Shown here: positions 32,467 to 42,744 of the stretch, piece after piece
Layout of the letters: the number at the start of each line of letters is the position of its first letter
Position numbering within the stretch: position 1 is the stretch's first letter
Source: Bacteroidaceae bacterium
GTDB taxonomy: Bacteria; Bacteroidota; Bacteroidia; Bacteroidales; Bacteroidaceae
DNA length: 64,000 nt
Direction of reading: 5' to 3'
Assembly: GCA_024682395.1 (NCBI GenBank)
Contig: JAIKZH010000058.1
Location: forward strand, 1 to 64,000
Program-made: the position numbers and the translations under genes
The notes under the pieces: generated by a model
Seen by the model: the letters and a program-made list of their open reading frames with translations, nothing else
Database searches by the model: none
What the model was told of the DNA's origin: nothing

Positions 32467-33644
32467 TACGATTAGCTTCCAAAGACATCTGTACAGGTTG
32501 TGGCGCATGCGCTTTTAAATGCCCTCATGCTTGTATCTCCATGCAAGAGGATGACATGGGAGGAGTATATCCTCACTTGGATACAACAAGTTGTATAGAA
32601 TGTCATGCATGCGAAAAAGTATGTCCCATACAAAACGCAGTTCAAGGCTACGAACCACAAAGAGCTTATGCAGCATGGTCTAACGATGAGGAAGAACGAC
32701 GCACATCTGCATCTGGGGGTGTAGCAATCGAAATCTATAAATATTGTCTACAAAAAGGGTACAAGGCTATTGGGGCATCTCAAAATGAAGATTTCTCGGT
32801 TACCCATAAAGTTGCATATACTAATCAAGAACTTATCCCCTTTAAGAACTCAAAATATGTGTTTAGTGAAGCATTTGATGTTTTTCCACAAATTCGTGAA
32901 TTATTAAAAGCGGATGTAAAACTTATTTTCATAGGACTACCTTGTCAAGTTGCAGCACTGAGGAAGTTGTTCAACGACCATGAAAACTTGTTATTGATCG
33001 AAGTTGTCTGTCATGGCACTACCCCACTTTCATTTCTGCGCCAACATATAAACTTTATAGAGTCATGCGAGAAGCAGAAAGCAAAGAACATGTCATTTCG
33101 CGATCCCGATACACAAACATATACTTTCACTTTTACATTATATAACGAAAATAATGAGCGATTCTATGCCAAACGCACAAAAGATGGCGACACATACCAA
33201 TATGGCTATCATCGCAGTATCTCATATCGCGAGAATTGTTACAATTGTCATTTCGCTCGCAAACTGCGAGTTTCAGACATCACATTGAGTGATTATAATG
33301 GTCTTGGCAAAATGGAACCCTGCGACTACACTCAAAGAAAAGTATCAAGTTTACTCTGCAACACAACAAAAGGAAAGGCATTTATTGATGAATTTTTAAA
33401 AAGCAACAAGATTCATGCCGACATACGTCCGACAGAAGAACCTATTGCAGGAGATCCACGTCTGAGAATGCCAACGACTAAAAGTAAGGCAAGATTAGAT
33501 TTTGAGAGAGCGATTCAAATGAATAATGGTAATTTTGAATCCACTATGCGAGAAGTCATTATAAAAGACACAAGAAGAAAACATATACAGAAGCTTATTA
33601 AATTTCCAAAGAAGATTCTGCGAAAATTACTTGAAAGATTATAA
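32463..33644 (+). CDS. F420H2-dehydrogenase beta-subunit-like iron-sulfur protein
   Basis: 393 residues. Two 4Fe-4S motifs open the protein (CTGCGACAFKCPHAC and CIECHACEKVCP), followed by a FrhB_FdhB domain with GLPCQVAALRKLF, VVCHGTTPLSFL and YNCHFARKLRVSDITLSDYNG. Homologues next to polysaccharide pyruvyl transferases are common in capsule loci, though their exact redox role is unsettled. It overlaps the following pyruvyl transferase by 14 nt. A second pair of the same two types lies at 46510-48776. Confidence 0.85.
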   Translation: MIRLASKDICTGCGACAFKCPHACISMQEDDMGGVYPHLDTTSCIECHACEKVCPIQNAVQGYEPQRAYAAWSNDEEERRTSASGGVAIEIYKYCLQKGYKAIGASQNEDFSVTHKVAYTNQELIPFKNSKYVFSEAFDVFPQIRELLKADVKLIFIGLPCQVAALRKLFNDHENLLLIEVVCHGTTPLSFLRQHINFIESCEKQKAKNMSFRDPDTQTYTFTFTLYNENNERFYAKRTKDGDTYQYGYHRSISYRENCYNCHFARKLRVSDITLSDYNGLGKMEPCDYTQRKVSSLLCNTTKGKAFIDEFLKSNKIHADIRPTEEPIAGDPRLRMPTTKSKARLDFERAIQMNNGNFESTMREVIIKDTRRKHIQKLIKFPKKILRKLLERL

Positions 33645-34797
33645 AATGAAAATCGGAATACTTACAATACATGATTCTCCCAATTATGGAGCATGTCTGC
33701 AATGCTATGCCCTATGGAGATATCTTGATGAGCAAGGTTACGACTGTGAGATTATAGATCTGCACAGACCTGTGGCACATCCCGATTATATTCCGAGTAA
33801 AAGATATACAAGATGCCGTCCTAAAGCCCAAAGTATAAAGAAGACGTTAAAATTATGGGTAAACAAAATACTCGGTAAAAAACAGGAATATAAAGATTAT
33901 TATGATAAGGAGGCAAAGAAGAAATTCGCGATGTTCAATTCTCTTTATAAAAAAAGTTCACCATATTGCAGCATTGATGAATTCTATAAAAATCCTCCCT
34001 ACTATGACATCTATATCGCAGGCAGTGATCAATTGTGGAATCCTACACAAGTGTATTGCATTGAGCCATATTTTCTGACATTTGTCAATGGAAAAGAGGG
34101 AAAAAAGATTTCTTTTTCCACAAGCATCGGAATAACAGAACTAAAAGAAATTGAGAAAGAGAAATTCAAAGAGTGGTTAAATGACTTCACAGCCATCTCT
34201 GTAAGAGAAAATCAAGCTAAAAACTTATTAGAGTCTTTTATAGAGCGCGAAATCACCCAGGTGGCTGATCCTACATTTTTGATAGATTCAGCGACATGGC
34301 ATGAACTTGCAGAATACCCTTCATTTGAAAAGCCATATATACTCTACTTTGCACTCCATATTGATATTCAGTTATTGGAATACTGCAAACGATTAAGTAA
34401 AGAATCAGGCATGGGACTTTATGTTCTAAATCAAATACAGCCTCAACCTGTTAATGACGAATATATTGCAATAAAAAATGCAGGTCCACAAGAATTCCTC
34501 GGATATATCTCTAAGGCAAATATGGTGATTACAGACTCATTCCATGGCACAGTGTTTTCATTAATCATGGGAGCACAAAACTTTTATACATATATTGCTA
34601 CTGGTAACAAACGAGGTAGCCGAATAGAGGACTTACTTGAACTATTCTCACTTAAGAATCATATTATAAGAGGGGATTTTTCCCATTCATATAATGATTT
34701 GCAGAAAGATAAGCCATCACAATCTCATGTACAATCAATCATTAAAAACGAAAGATTAAAATCTGTTAGTTTTCTAAAAACTGCCATTGAGAAGTAA
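33631..34797 (+). CDS. polysaccharide pyruvyl transferase family protein (1)
   Basis: 388 residues: GILTIHDSPNYGACLQCYAL at the start, SDQLWNPTQ, FSTSIGI.., AISVRENQAKNLL, VADPTFLI and ITDSFHGTVFSLIM, all typical of the PS_pyruv_trans domain. These enzymes add pyruvate ketals, or related groups, to sugars and give the polymer negative charge. It is coupled to the iron-sulfur protein in front. Two further members follow in this locus. Confidence 0.88.
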   Translation: MKDYKMKIGILTIHDSPNYGACLQCYALWRYLDEQGYDCEIIDLHRPVAHPDYIPSKRYTRCRPKAQSIKKTLKLWVNKILGKKQEYKDYYDKEAKKKFAMFNSLYKKSSPYCSIDEFYKNPPYYDIYIAGSDQLWNPTQVYCIEPYFLTFVNGKEGKKISFSTSIGITELKEIEKEKFKEWLNDFTAISVRENQAKNLLESFIEREITQVADPTFLIDSATWHELAEYPSFEKPYILYFALHIDIQLLEYCKRLSKESGMGLYVLNQIQPQPVNDEYIAIKNAGPQEFLGYISKANMVITDSFHGTVFSLIMGAQNFYTYIATGNKRGSRIEDLLELFSLKNHIIRGDFSHSYNDLQKDKPSQSHVQSIIKNERLKSVSFLKTAIEK

Positions 34798-34867
34798 TTA
34801 AAGAATAAATCTTACATATAAAATTAGTCTTTATTCTAAAATAGTAATCGTAAGAAAAAAGAAGAAT

Positions 34868-36634
34868 ATGTATACCGATTTAAAATCATATCAAATAATT
34901 ATTGCACTACTAAAAAAGTATAATATTAGTCATTGTGTCCTTTCTGCAGGAAGTAGAAATGTTCCTTTTGTTCATTCAGTAGAAAAAGATCCTTTTTTTA
35001 AATGTTATTCTGTTGTTGATGAAAGAAGTGCGGGTTATTTTGCTCTTGGTTTGGCTCAACAAATACAAGAGCCAGTGGTCATTTCATGTACATCTTCTAC
35101 TGCAACTTGCAATTATTGGCCTCCTATAGCAGAAGCTTATTATCAAGGTGTTCCTATTATCATATTGACAAGCGATCGTAATCCAGAGATGCTTGGTCAA
35201 TGGGAAGACCAAATGATAAATCAAATAGGAATGTTTGATAGGCATGTTAGAAAATCTGTAAATTTACCACTCGACATAAATAATCAAGATGATTGGATAT
35301 ATTGTCAAAGATTAGTAAATGAGGCTTTCTTGGAATTAAATCATCATGGGACTGGACCTGTACATATAAACATCCCTATGCGGATTTATAGCAAATCATT
35401 TAATGTTGCAAATTTACCTAATGTAGTTAAGATTGAACGAACAGAAATCTTATCCCCTAAAGAACAATGGGTATCAAAGGTAAAGAAACTACAAGAAGCT
35501 AAACGTATTTTAATACTTGTTGGACAAAGAAGTTTCTATTCTCAAGATTTAAATGAACTATTAAATATTTTTTCTCAAAAATATAATGTTGCAATCTGTG
35601 TTGATCATATGAGTAATATAGATTGTGAAAGTGCTATTAATACTTCTGTTGCATTGGATGCAAGATATATCACTAATGCAATGTTCAAAGAAATACTTCC
35701 GGAAATTGTCATTTCATTTGGTGGAAATGTATTTGGAGGAGTAAAAAATATGCTAAGAAAATTTAAAGGTGAATTTGAACATTGGTCAATAGAAGAAAGT
35801 GGCAAAATAATTGACATGTACCAAAGCATAACTAATGTTTTTGAATGTTCTCCAAACTTCTTTTTTAAAAATATATTAGATTTATCGAATACTAATTTAG
35901 AAAACAATAGAATCTATTTAAATAAGATAGAAGAACTTGTTCATAGTGTATCGTATCCGGAATTCGAATATGGCAATATCTATGCTGTTGAAAAAATTGT
36001 AAAATCAATTCCAACAAATTCAATATTACATCTTAGTATCAACAATAGTATTAGAATTACTAATTTCTTTTCATTAAATAAGAATATAAAGACATTTGCT
36101 AATATCGGAACACATGGAATAGATGGTTGTCTTTCTTCATTTTTGGGACAATCTTGTGGAACATCTAAACTCTCCTTTTTAATCATTGGAGATCTTGCTT
36201 TTTTCTATGACATGAATGCATTACGTATTAGACATATTGATAAAAATGTTAGAATATTAATGATTAATAATCATGGCGGTGAAGAGTTTTATTATAATCA
36301 CATGTGGCAAGATGAATTCAGTGATCTTCACACAACAGCACGGCATAACACTACTGCAGAAGGTTGGGTTAAAGAATGTGGTTTTGAATATATATCAGTT
36401 CATAACAAAAATGAAATGGATATAGCAATGAATACATTCATAGACTCAAATCATGAAAAGCCTGTCTTTATTGAATTTTTCTCAGAAATGAAAGATGATG
36501 CTGATTGTATTTACAAATTCTATGAATTGAGCAAACCGACCGAACCAAAGGATTTTAAGCGTCAAATAAAAGATGCAGTTAAAGGAATTATCGGTAAAGA
36601 TGTTGCAAATTCACTAAAAAAATTCATTAAATAA
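34868..36634 (+). CDS. MenD-like thiamine-diphosphate enzyme in the capsule locus
   Basis: 588 residues with the MenD layout: N-terminal Pyr domain with LSAGSRNVPF and VVDERSAGYFALGLA (Glu activates the cofactor), SDRNPEMLGQWEDQMINQ, a middle domain, and a C-terminal PP domain with GDLAFFYDMNAL and NNHGGEEFYYN. True MenD joins 2-oxoglutarate-derived succinyl to isochorismate for menaquinone. Here NRGAxGIDG reads NIGTHGIDG, losing an Arg that contacts substrate, so the substrate is probably different. No other men genes are near, and the gene is AT-richer than its flanks. A role in making a sugar substituent is inferred from its place between two pyruvyl transferases. Confidence 0.8.
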   Translation: MYTDLKSYQIIIALLKKYNISHCVLSAGSRNVPFVHSVEKDPFFKCYSVVDERSAGYFALGLAQQIQEPVVISCTSSTATCNYWPPIAEAYYQGVPIIILTSDRNPEMLGQWEDQMINQIGMFDRHVRKSVNLPLDINNQDDWIYCQRLVNEAFLELNHHGTGPVHINIPMRIYSKSFNVANLPNVVKIERTEILSPKEQWVSKVKKLQEAKRILILVGQRSFYSQDLNELLNIFSQKYNVAICVDHMSNIDCESAINTSVALDARYITNAMFKEILPEIVISFGGNVFGGVKNMLRKFKGEFEHWSIEESGKIIDMYQSITNVFECSPNFFFKNILDLSNTNLENNRIYLNKIEELVHSVSYPEFEYGNIYAVEKIVKSIPTNSILHLSINNSIRITNFFSLNKNIKTFANIGTHGIDGCLSSFLGQSCGTSKLSFLIIGDLAFFYDMNALRIRHIDKNVRILMINNHGGEEFYYNHMWQDEFSDLHTTARHNTTAEGWVKECGFEYISVHNKNEMDIAMNTFIDSNHEKPVFIEFFSEMKDDADCIYKFYELSKPTEPKDFKRQIKDAVKGIIGKDVANSLKKFIK

Positions 36635-36654
36635 TAAGTTCAATAAAAAATGCG

Positions 36655-37803
36655 ATGAAAACAGTTGGTATTATCACCACTTTTCGACAATCAAATTTTG
36701 GGTCAGTACTTCAAGCATATGCCCTACAAAGAATTATAAATAACTTGGGCTTTAATTCACAAGTTATAGACTATAAATATCCAAACGAATATCATTATAA
36801 ACGAGGATGTAAAATTAAAAAAAAACAAACATTCATTCATAAACTCAAGTTTAATATAAGGAACATTTTTGAAAGACTTGGTTTAAGACGAAAAAGAAAA
36901 ATGACTATGTTGAATCAATTTATTAGTCGAGAAATAAATTGTACACGTAGTTTTTGCAATTATGATGATCTACATAAGAATTCTCCAAAATTCGACATAT
37001 ATGTTTCAGGAAGTGATCAAATATGGAATCCCAACACGATGTTCGGAGATATGAGTTATTTATATGACTTTGCTCCTGATGGTTCAAGAATTTACTCCTA
37101 TTCATCATCTTTTTCATGCGATTCTATACCTACTGAATATAAAAAACAATACAAACATTTTCTCTCACGATATACAGCCATATCCGTTCGCGAACAAAAT
37201 GGAGTTAAATTAGTAGAAGAATTAACTAGAAGAAAAGATACAAGGCTCGTATTAGATCCTACACTGTTGCTCAAGAAGAACGATTGGTTATTACTTGCTG
37301 AAAAATCACAAAAACTAAGGATTCCAAAGAAGTATATACTGTGTTATATGTTAGCCTATACATACAACCCAAACGATAAGATGAAGGAATTACTCAAATT
37401 TACCCAAGAAAAGTATCATCTTCCTATTGTTTCGCTCAGTGCCATAAAAGATTGGGATGGAGGAGAGTTCATTCGAATAGAGAAACATCAAAGTATTGGT
37501 ATTTATGAGTTTTTGCGCTTATTTGCAGATGCGGAAATAATTATTACATCTTCCTTTCACGGCACAGCCTTTTCTCTTAATTTTGGCAAGCCATTTTTAG
37601 CCTTACAAAATGGCAAATCAAATTCTGACGATCGCATATCGTCTTTACTTAATAAATTAGACATGCAATCACAATTAATAAAGACAGATACTGAGTTAAT
37701 TGAAAATATTTCTCCATTCTATAATTACGAAAAGGAACTGCAAGACCTTGAAACACAAAGAAGCAAATCAATAGAATTTCTTAAAGGTAGTTTGATTGCT
37801 TAG
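36655..37803 (+). CDS. polysaccharide pyruvyl transferase family protein (2)
   Basis: 382 residues: GIITTFRQSNFGSVLQAYAL, VSGSDQIWNPNTMFG, YSYSSSFSCDSIP, AISVREQNGVKLVEEL, LVLDPTLLL and IITSSFHGTAFSLNFGKPF. It follows the MenD-like gene by 20 nt and may act on the same substituent. Unlike members 1 and 3 it has no iron-sulfur partner. Confidence 0.88.
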   Translation: MKTVGIITTFRQSNFGSVLQAYALQRIINNLGFNSQVIDYKYPNEYHYKRGCKIKKKQTFIHKLKFNIRNIFERLGLRRKRKMTMLNQFISREINCTRSFCNYDDLHKNSPKFDIYVSGSDQIWNPNTMFGDMSYLYDFAPDGSRIYSYSSSFSCDSIPTEYKKQYKHFLSRYTAISVREQNGVKLVEELTRRKDTRLVLDPTLLLKKNDWLLLAEKSQKLRIPKKYILCYMLAYTYNPNDKMKELLKFTQEKYHLPIVSLSAIKDWDGGEFIRIEKHQSIGIYEFLRLFADAEIIITSSFHGTAFSLNFGKPFLALQNGKSNSDDRISSLLNKLDMQSQLIKTDTELIENISPFYNYEKELQDLETQRSKSIEFLKGSLIA

Positions 37804-37812
37804 AAGGAACGA

Positions 37813-39081
37813 TTGACTATGAATTATATTATTTTAGCAGTTTTATTGATCTTCTTAATAGTTGATTATAGGAAAGCGATTATTTTCATTTCGGTATTTG
37901 CAATCAATCTTGGTTTCTTTAAATTTCCAATTTTAGGTTCAATTTGGGATTTCATCGCATTTATAGCCATTGTTTTGTTTATAATACAAAACGACGGAAT
38001 TAAGATAATTAGTCATCCACTATTTAAGTGTATGATATTGCCATTTTTATCAGTATGTATTTCTATGCATGCTTTCTCATTTATACATTTAACGGAAGTG
38101 ATAATTCAATACATATTTCCTATCATATTGTTCTATTCCATAAAAACAGAAAAAGACATTCGTTTTTATGTGAAATGTATGATTGCATTGTTAATAATGT
38201 CAATATTATATTGTTTTTACGAGGAATACACACAGACTAACCCAATAATGGAATGGTGTTATCAACATCAGGAAAGGTTTAAGTGGATGACCCATCGTAG
38301 TATAAACGTGCAGGAAAGATTTGGCTTTAAGCGTTCACAATCATTCTATGCAGGAGAAGCCGCTTTTGCATCAGTATGCATCTATTATTGGTTTATCATA
38401 TTAATGATAAAGAAGAGTAACTGGAGGGTAATTAAAAAGCCATTACAGTTTTCTTTGTTAATCATTCTACCTTTCTGCGTTTTGCTAACTGGTACGAGGT
38501 CGGCATATATTGCATTTATAATTGTGGCTATGAGTCTCCTATCATGGAATACATTTAAAAATAACAAATTGCTATATATTACGTTTGCATGCGTTATAGT
38601 TTTATTAATACCATATTTTAACATAATATATGATTCTATTATTAATAGCAACAATTATGAAATAGGAAGTAGTGCCGAAATGCGTGAAGGTCAATGGGAT
38701 ATAGCTAAATCCTATATGACCAAGAATCTATGGTTTGGAAATGGTTTAGGTTATCATGCAGAATTATTAAAGAGTAATGTTCCTGGCATATATGGTCTAG
38801 AAGGAATGTGGCTACCTATTATGATTAATCGTGGTCTATTTGGTGTTATATCAGTTGCTGCAGGATATATTATTACATTAATCTACTTAATAAAGGAAAA
38901 ACAATACTCATTAATATGGGTTTTAGTTTCTTTTCTGACATTTAAAACAATAACTACAGTGGCTGGGGTTGGACAAACATATTACTTGTTTATAATAGTT
39001 TTCTTAATTAGATTTTATGACATTAGAGAAAATTCAAGAAAAATACAAGGATCTAATTTCTATTGTAATACCAATATATAA
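37813..39081 (+). CDS. O-antigen polymerase-like protein (Wzy/ligase)
   Basis: 422 residues, about 11-12 transmembrane segments and one large periplasmic loop containing RFGFKRSQSFYAGEAAFASV. LLTGTRSAYIAFIIVAMSLLSW matches the O-antigen ligase/polymerase pattern. It should join repeat units on the outer face of the inner membrane. Very AT-rich. The next gene starts 65 nt before its end. A start at 37819 (MNYIIL) is equally possible. Confidence 0.8.
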   Translation: MTMNYIILAVLLIFLIVDYRKAIIFISVFAINLGFFKFPILGSIWDFIAFIAIVLFIIQNDGIKIISHPLFKCMILPFLSVCISMHAFSFIHLTEVIIQYIFPIILFYSIKTEKDIRFYVKCMIALLIMSILYCFYEEYTQTNPIMEWCYQHQERFKWMTHRSINVQERFGFKRSQSFYAGEAAFASVCIYYWFIILMIKKSNWRVIKKPLQFSLLIILPFCVLLTGTRSAYIAFIIVAMSLLSWNTFKNNKLLYITFACVIVLLIPYFNIIYDSIINSNNYEIGSSAEMREGQWDIAKSYMTKNLWFGNGLGYHAELLKSNVPGIYGLEGMWLPIMINRGLFGVISVAAGYIITLIYLIKEKQYSLIWVLVSFLTFKTITTVAGVGQTYYLFIIVFLIRFYDIRENSRKIQGSNFYCNTNI

Positions 39082-40006
39082 GGTTCAAGCATATCTTGAT
39101 CAAGCAGTAATTTCAATTGTCAACCAAACATATAAAAATTTAGAAATAATTTTGGTTGATGATGGTTCACCTGATGATTGCGGAGGAATATGCGATGAAT
39201 GGACAAAGAAAGATAATCGTATAAAAGTTATTCATAAACAAAATGGAGGATTAAGTTCTGCACGTAATGCGGGTATTAATATCGCCAAAGGGAAATACAT
39301 CGGTTTTGTGGATGGTGATGACTTCCTGTCGCAAGATGCATATGAACGACTAATCGCAGGATTTCGTAGGTATCCTCAAGTAGGTATTGTATCGGGGATA
39401 TTCAAACGTTTTAATGAGAAAGAAACATACGATTATCGAAAGAAATGGATCGTGACCAAGGATAAGTTGATTCCTTCGTTTGAGTATGCTAAGGCTATGA
39501 TTATGGAAACCTCAAGTAACTCTGTCTGTAATAAATTATTTTTGACTGAAATCGTCAAAGAAGTAATGTTTAAAGAAGGTAGAAACAATGAAGACACCTT
39601 ATTTGATTATTATTTAAGCAAAGAAATGGTAAAGAGAAATTTGTCCTTCTTGGATATACCTCATTATGTTTATTACTATCGCGTAACTCCCGATAGTATC
39701 TGTCATAGTCAAATTAAACCATTGGGACTTGATGTTATAGCAAATTATCAAGAAATGATGATTGATTCAAAAGAAAACGCACCAGATTTGTACGATTTGA
39801 TATACGCAAGATATACAAATTCTGTAACATGGTTGGTGGATAAATTATATTCAAACCCTGATTGGAAGTTGCAATATTACACGAAATACAAGCAACTATT
39901 AGATGAAATACCCAATAAGTATATCATCCATAATTGGTCGGTAAAGAAAATGCTTCTGTTCTTTATAATTAAGTATTTCCCCATATTAAGAAAAAACTTA
40001 TCATGA
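39017..40006 (+). CDS. family 2 glycosyltransferase (1)
   Basis: 329 residues with a GT-A fold: ISIVIPIYKVQAYLDQAVIS, EIILVDDGSPDDCGGICDEW, GGLSSARNAGINIAKGKYIGFVDGDDF with the metal-binding DGDD. It adds a sugar to the growing repeat unit in the cytoplasm. The 65-nt overlap with the polymerase gene is long but needed to keep the beta-strand before VIPIYK. It overlaps the next transferase by 4 nt. Confidence 0.88.
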   Translation: MTLEKIQEKYKDLISIVIPIYKVQAYLDQAVISIVNQTYKNLEIILVDDGSPDDCGGICDEWTKKDNRIKVIHKQNGGLSSARNAGINIAKGKYIGFVDGDDFLSQDAYERLIAGFRRYPQVGIVSGIFKRFNEKETYDYRKKWIVTKDKLIPSFEYAKAMIMETSSNSVCNKLFLTEIVKEVMFKEGRNNEDTLFDYYLSKEMVKRNLSFLDIPHYVYYYRVTPDSICHSQIKPLGLDVIANYQEMMIDSKENAPDLYDLIYARYTNSVTWLVDKLYSNPDWKLQYYTKYKQLLDEIPNKYIIHNWSVKKMLLFFIIKYFPILRKNLS

Positions 40007-40947
40007 TGAATAATGGTAAATATTATGTTAGCGTGATAGTTCCCAATTATAATCATGCTAAATATTTAGATCTGCGCATACAAAGCATTTTAAATCAAAC
40101 ATATCAGAACTTTGAACTTATTATTCTTGATGACTGCTCGCCTGATGATGGGGCGTCGCGAAAGGTTATTGAACAATACAGGGGCAATCCGCACGTGAGT
40201 CATATCGTTTATAATGAAGAGAATTCAGGCTCTACATTTAAACAGTGGGATAAAGGTATCAACTTGGCAAAGGGCGAACTGATTTGGATTGCGGAAAGTG
40301 ATGATTTCTGTGAACCGACACTTTTGGAAGTGTTGGTACGTGAGTTTGAGAGAGATGAGCATTTGACATTGGCCTATACTTTGTTGCAGAAGGTGGATGC
40401 CGAGGGCAGACCTATTCCATATTTACGTAGGACACCCTGCGGAGTAACTCGACTCGGTGGGCGTGACTATGTTCGACGATATATGACCACCTGCAACCAC
40501 TGCGCCAATGCCAGTAGTGCGGTATTCAAAAAAGTGGCATATCAAAAAATAGACAGACTCTATACTACCTATAAAGCAGGTGGAGATAAATTATTCTGGA
40601 TAGAAATAGCAGAACTTGGCAATGTGGCAATAGTCAATAAACGGTTGAATTACTTTCGCCAACATCAACAAAAAGTAACTCCAGGAGCTGTAAAAAAAGG
40701 AATAAATCTTATAGAATATAAAAAGACATATACATATGTTGATACTCATTTCCATTTTACACCTTTTAGGATGAAACTCATGAGAGATTATGCTCATTAC
40801 TTAATACTCAAACGGCAGTTTGAGTCCAATATTATTCGAAAAGAGCTTTTAAGTTATTGGAGATTACCTAATGTAATGAAATGGCAAGAAAAGCTGATTA
40901 TTAAATCATTAGACGTCTTACATCATAGAATAGGGCTCTATTTATAA
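40003..40947 (+). CDS. family 2 glycosyltransferase (2)
   Basis: 314 residues: VSVIVPNYNHAKYLDLRIQS, LIILDDCSPDDGASRKVIEQ, NSGSTFKQWDKGINLAKGELIWIAESDDF with ESDD in the metal site. GT-A transferase for capsule repeat-unit assembly. GC content is higher in the middle (about 40130-40560) than in neighbouring genes, suggesting a mosaic origin. Confidence 0.88.
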   Translation: MMNNGKYYVSVIVPNYNHAKYLDLRIQSILNQTYQNFELIILDDCSPDDGASRKVIEQYRGNPHVSHIVYNEENSGSTFKQWDKGINLAKGELIWIAESDDFCEPTLLEVLVREFERDEHLTLAYTLLQKVDAEGRPIPYLRRTPCGVTRLGGRDYVRRYMTTCNHCANASSAVFKKVAYQKIDRLYTTYKAGGDKLFWIEIAELGNVAIVNKRLNYFRQHQQKVTPGAVKKGINLIEYKKTYTYVDTHFHFTPFRMKLMRDYAHYLILKRQFESNIIRKELLSYWRLPNVMKWQEKLIIKSLDVLHHRIGLYL

Positions 40948-41015
40948 TTTGCTTATGAGGATAATATATAACTGTATTATGATGATAGATTTTAACTATT
41001 AAAACTTTCATAACA

Positions 41016-41564
41016 ATGATAAAAAAAGTAATAAAAAAAATTAAGGCGCTTTTGCTGTCTCCAGAAGCATATGCAAAAAGTAAAGGCGTAAAAATGGGTA
41101 AAGGGTGTTATTTTAGCACTAAAGAAATTCCCGCAGAAGGTTATTTAATAGAAATCGGGGATTATGTTCGCGTGGCTTCTCATACAAGTTTCTATACCCA
41201 TGGAGGACTTTGGAGTATACGACAATATTACAAAGATAATGATTTAGATTGGTTTGGAAAAATCAAAATTGGTAGTTATACCTCAATAGGATCACATTGT
41301 ATGATTATGCCTGGTGTTACAATTGGCGAAAGAGTTATAGTAGGGGGCGGTTCCGTTGTTACCAAGAGCGTACCTGATGGTGTGGTTGTTGCGGGTAATC
41401 CTGCTCGTATTGTAGGTTACACAGATGACTTATATAAAAAAGTGAAAGAAAAATATGATCTGGGGTGTAAACATATGAGCACTGAAGAAAAACGAAAATT
41501 TTTATTAGCCCAGTCCGAAAACAAGTATATTAGGAAACCTTTAATGAAACAAAATTCTATATAA
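41016..41564 (+). CDS. hexapeptide-repeat acyltransferase
   Basis: 182 residues with left-handed beta-helix repeats (IEIGDYVRVASHTSF, IKIGSYTSIGSHCMIMPGVTIGERVIVGGGSVVTKSVPDGVVVAGNPARIV). These trimeric enzymes move acetyl or similar groups from CoA to sugars. A repeat-unit O-acetyl group is the likely product. The next gene is 53 nt downstream. Confidence 0.85.
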   Translation: MIKKVIKKIKALLLSPEAYAKSKGVKMGKGCYFSTKEIPAEGYLIEIGDYVRVASHTSFYTHGGLWSIRQYYKDNDLDWFGKIKIGSYTSIGSHCMIMPGVTIGERVIVGGGSVVTKSVPDGVVVAGNPARIVGYTDDLYKKVKEKYDLGCKHMSTEEKRKFLLAQSENKYIRKPLMKQNSI

Positions 41565-41617
41565 TAGTCTTTTATATTGTTCATTCATATAAATCGAATA
41601 GATAATCTATATAATTA

Positions 41618-42744
41618 ATGAGAGTTTTAATTGCTGGTGATTTTTGTCCACAATACCGCTTAGCAGAATTGTTTAACAAGGAAGACTACCAATCTGTATT
41701 AGGCGATGTGAAAGATGCGATTGCAGGCACGGACTATTCAATAGTTAATTTTGAATGCCCTATAGCAGATGAAGAAGACAAGCCTATTACAAAGGCTGGT
41801 CCTAATTTGCGTTGTTCTAAAAATGGTTTAAAGGCTGTTAAGTGGGCAGGATTTGATTGCGTTACTTTGGCGAACAACCATTTTAATGATTTTGGTGCAA
41901 GCGGTATCAAAAAAACGATTTTAGCATGTAAGGAAATAGAATTGGATGCTGTAGGAGGTGGTATGAATCTTGCCGAGGCTGCCCATATCCTTTACAAAGG
42001 GGTATGTGGCAAGCAACTTGCAATCATCAATTGTTGTGAACATGAATTTTCTATTGCAACGGAAAGTCGAGCTGGCTCAAATCCTCTTAATCCGATACAA
42101 CAATATTATGCAATAAAAGAAGCTAGAGGTAAGGCTGATTATGTATTAGTTATAGTTCATGGTGGTCATGAGCACTATCAGTTACCCAATCCTCGTATGC
42201 AGGAAACATATAGGTTCTTTATTGATGCTGGAGCAGATGCAGTTGTAAATCATCACCAACACTGTTATAGTGGATATGAGATTTTAATGGTAAGCCCATT
42301 TTTTATGGATTAGGAAATTTCTGTTTTGATAAGAAAAAGAAAATGAAAACAACATGGTATGAGGGGTATATGGTTTCTATATCATTTGATAAACAGATCT
42401 CGTTTAGTATTTACCCCTATACTCAATGTCTTACTGATGCAAAAGTTTCTCTTTTAGCTGATTCTGTATTAGCTAAAAACATTGAAGAATTGAACATGAT
42501 AATAAGTGACAAATGTCTGTTAGAACAAGAAACTATGAAGTATTATCAATCTTGCGCATGGCGATATCTTAATATTTTTGAACCCATAAGGAATAAGATT
42601 TTCCTATTTTTAAGAAAGAAGGGTATTCTGCCTTCGTTTGTTTCACAAAGGAGATTTTTGGTATCATCAAACTATGTTTGTTGTGAATCACATAGAGATA
42701 TTCTAATACACCTATTAAGTAGTAAAGAACCGAATGAAAAATAG
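41618..42744 (+). pseudogene. CapA-like (PGA_cap) metallophosphatase gene with a frameshift
   Basis: The first frame (41618-42313) encodes the N-terminal part: VLIAGDFCPQYRLAEL, IVNFECPIADEEDKP, VTLANNHFNDFG, VIVHGGHEHYQLPN and VNHHQHCYSGYEI. It then meets a stop. One extra T in the TTTT at 42282-42285 would give YEIFNGKPIFYGLGNFCF and join the second frame, which runs to 42744 (TWYEGYMVSISFDKQISFSI). The proteins belong to the CapA family tied to polyglutamate or polysaccharide production. It is broken here by a single base, or this is a sequencing error. Confidence 0.8.
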
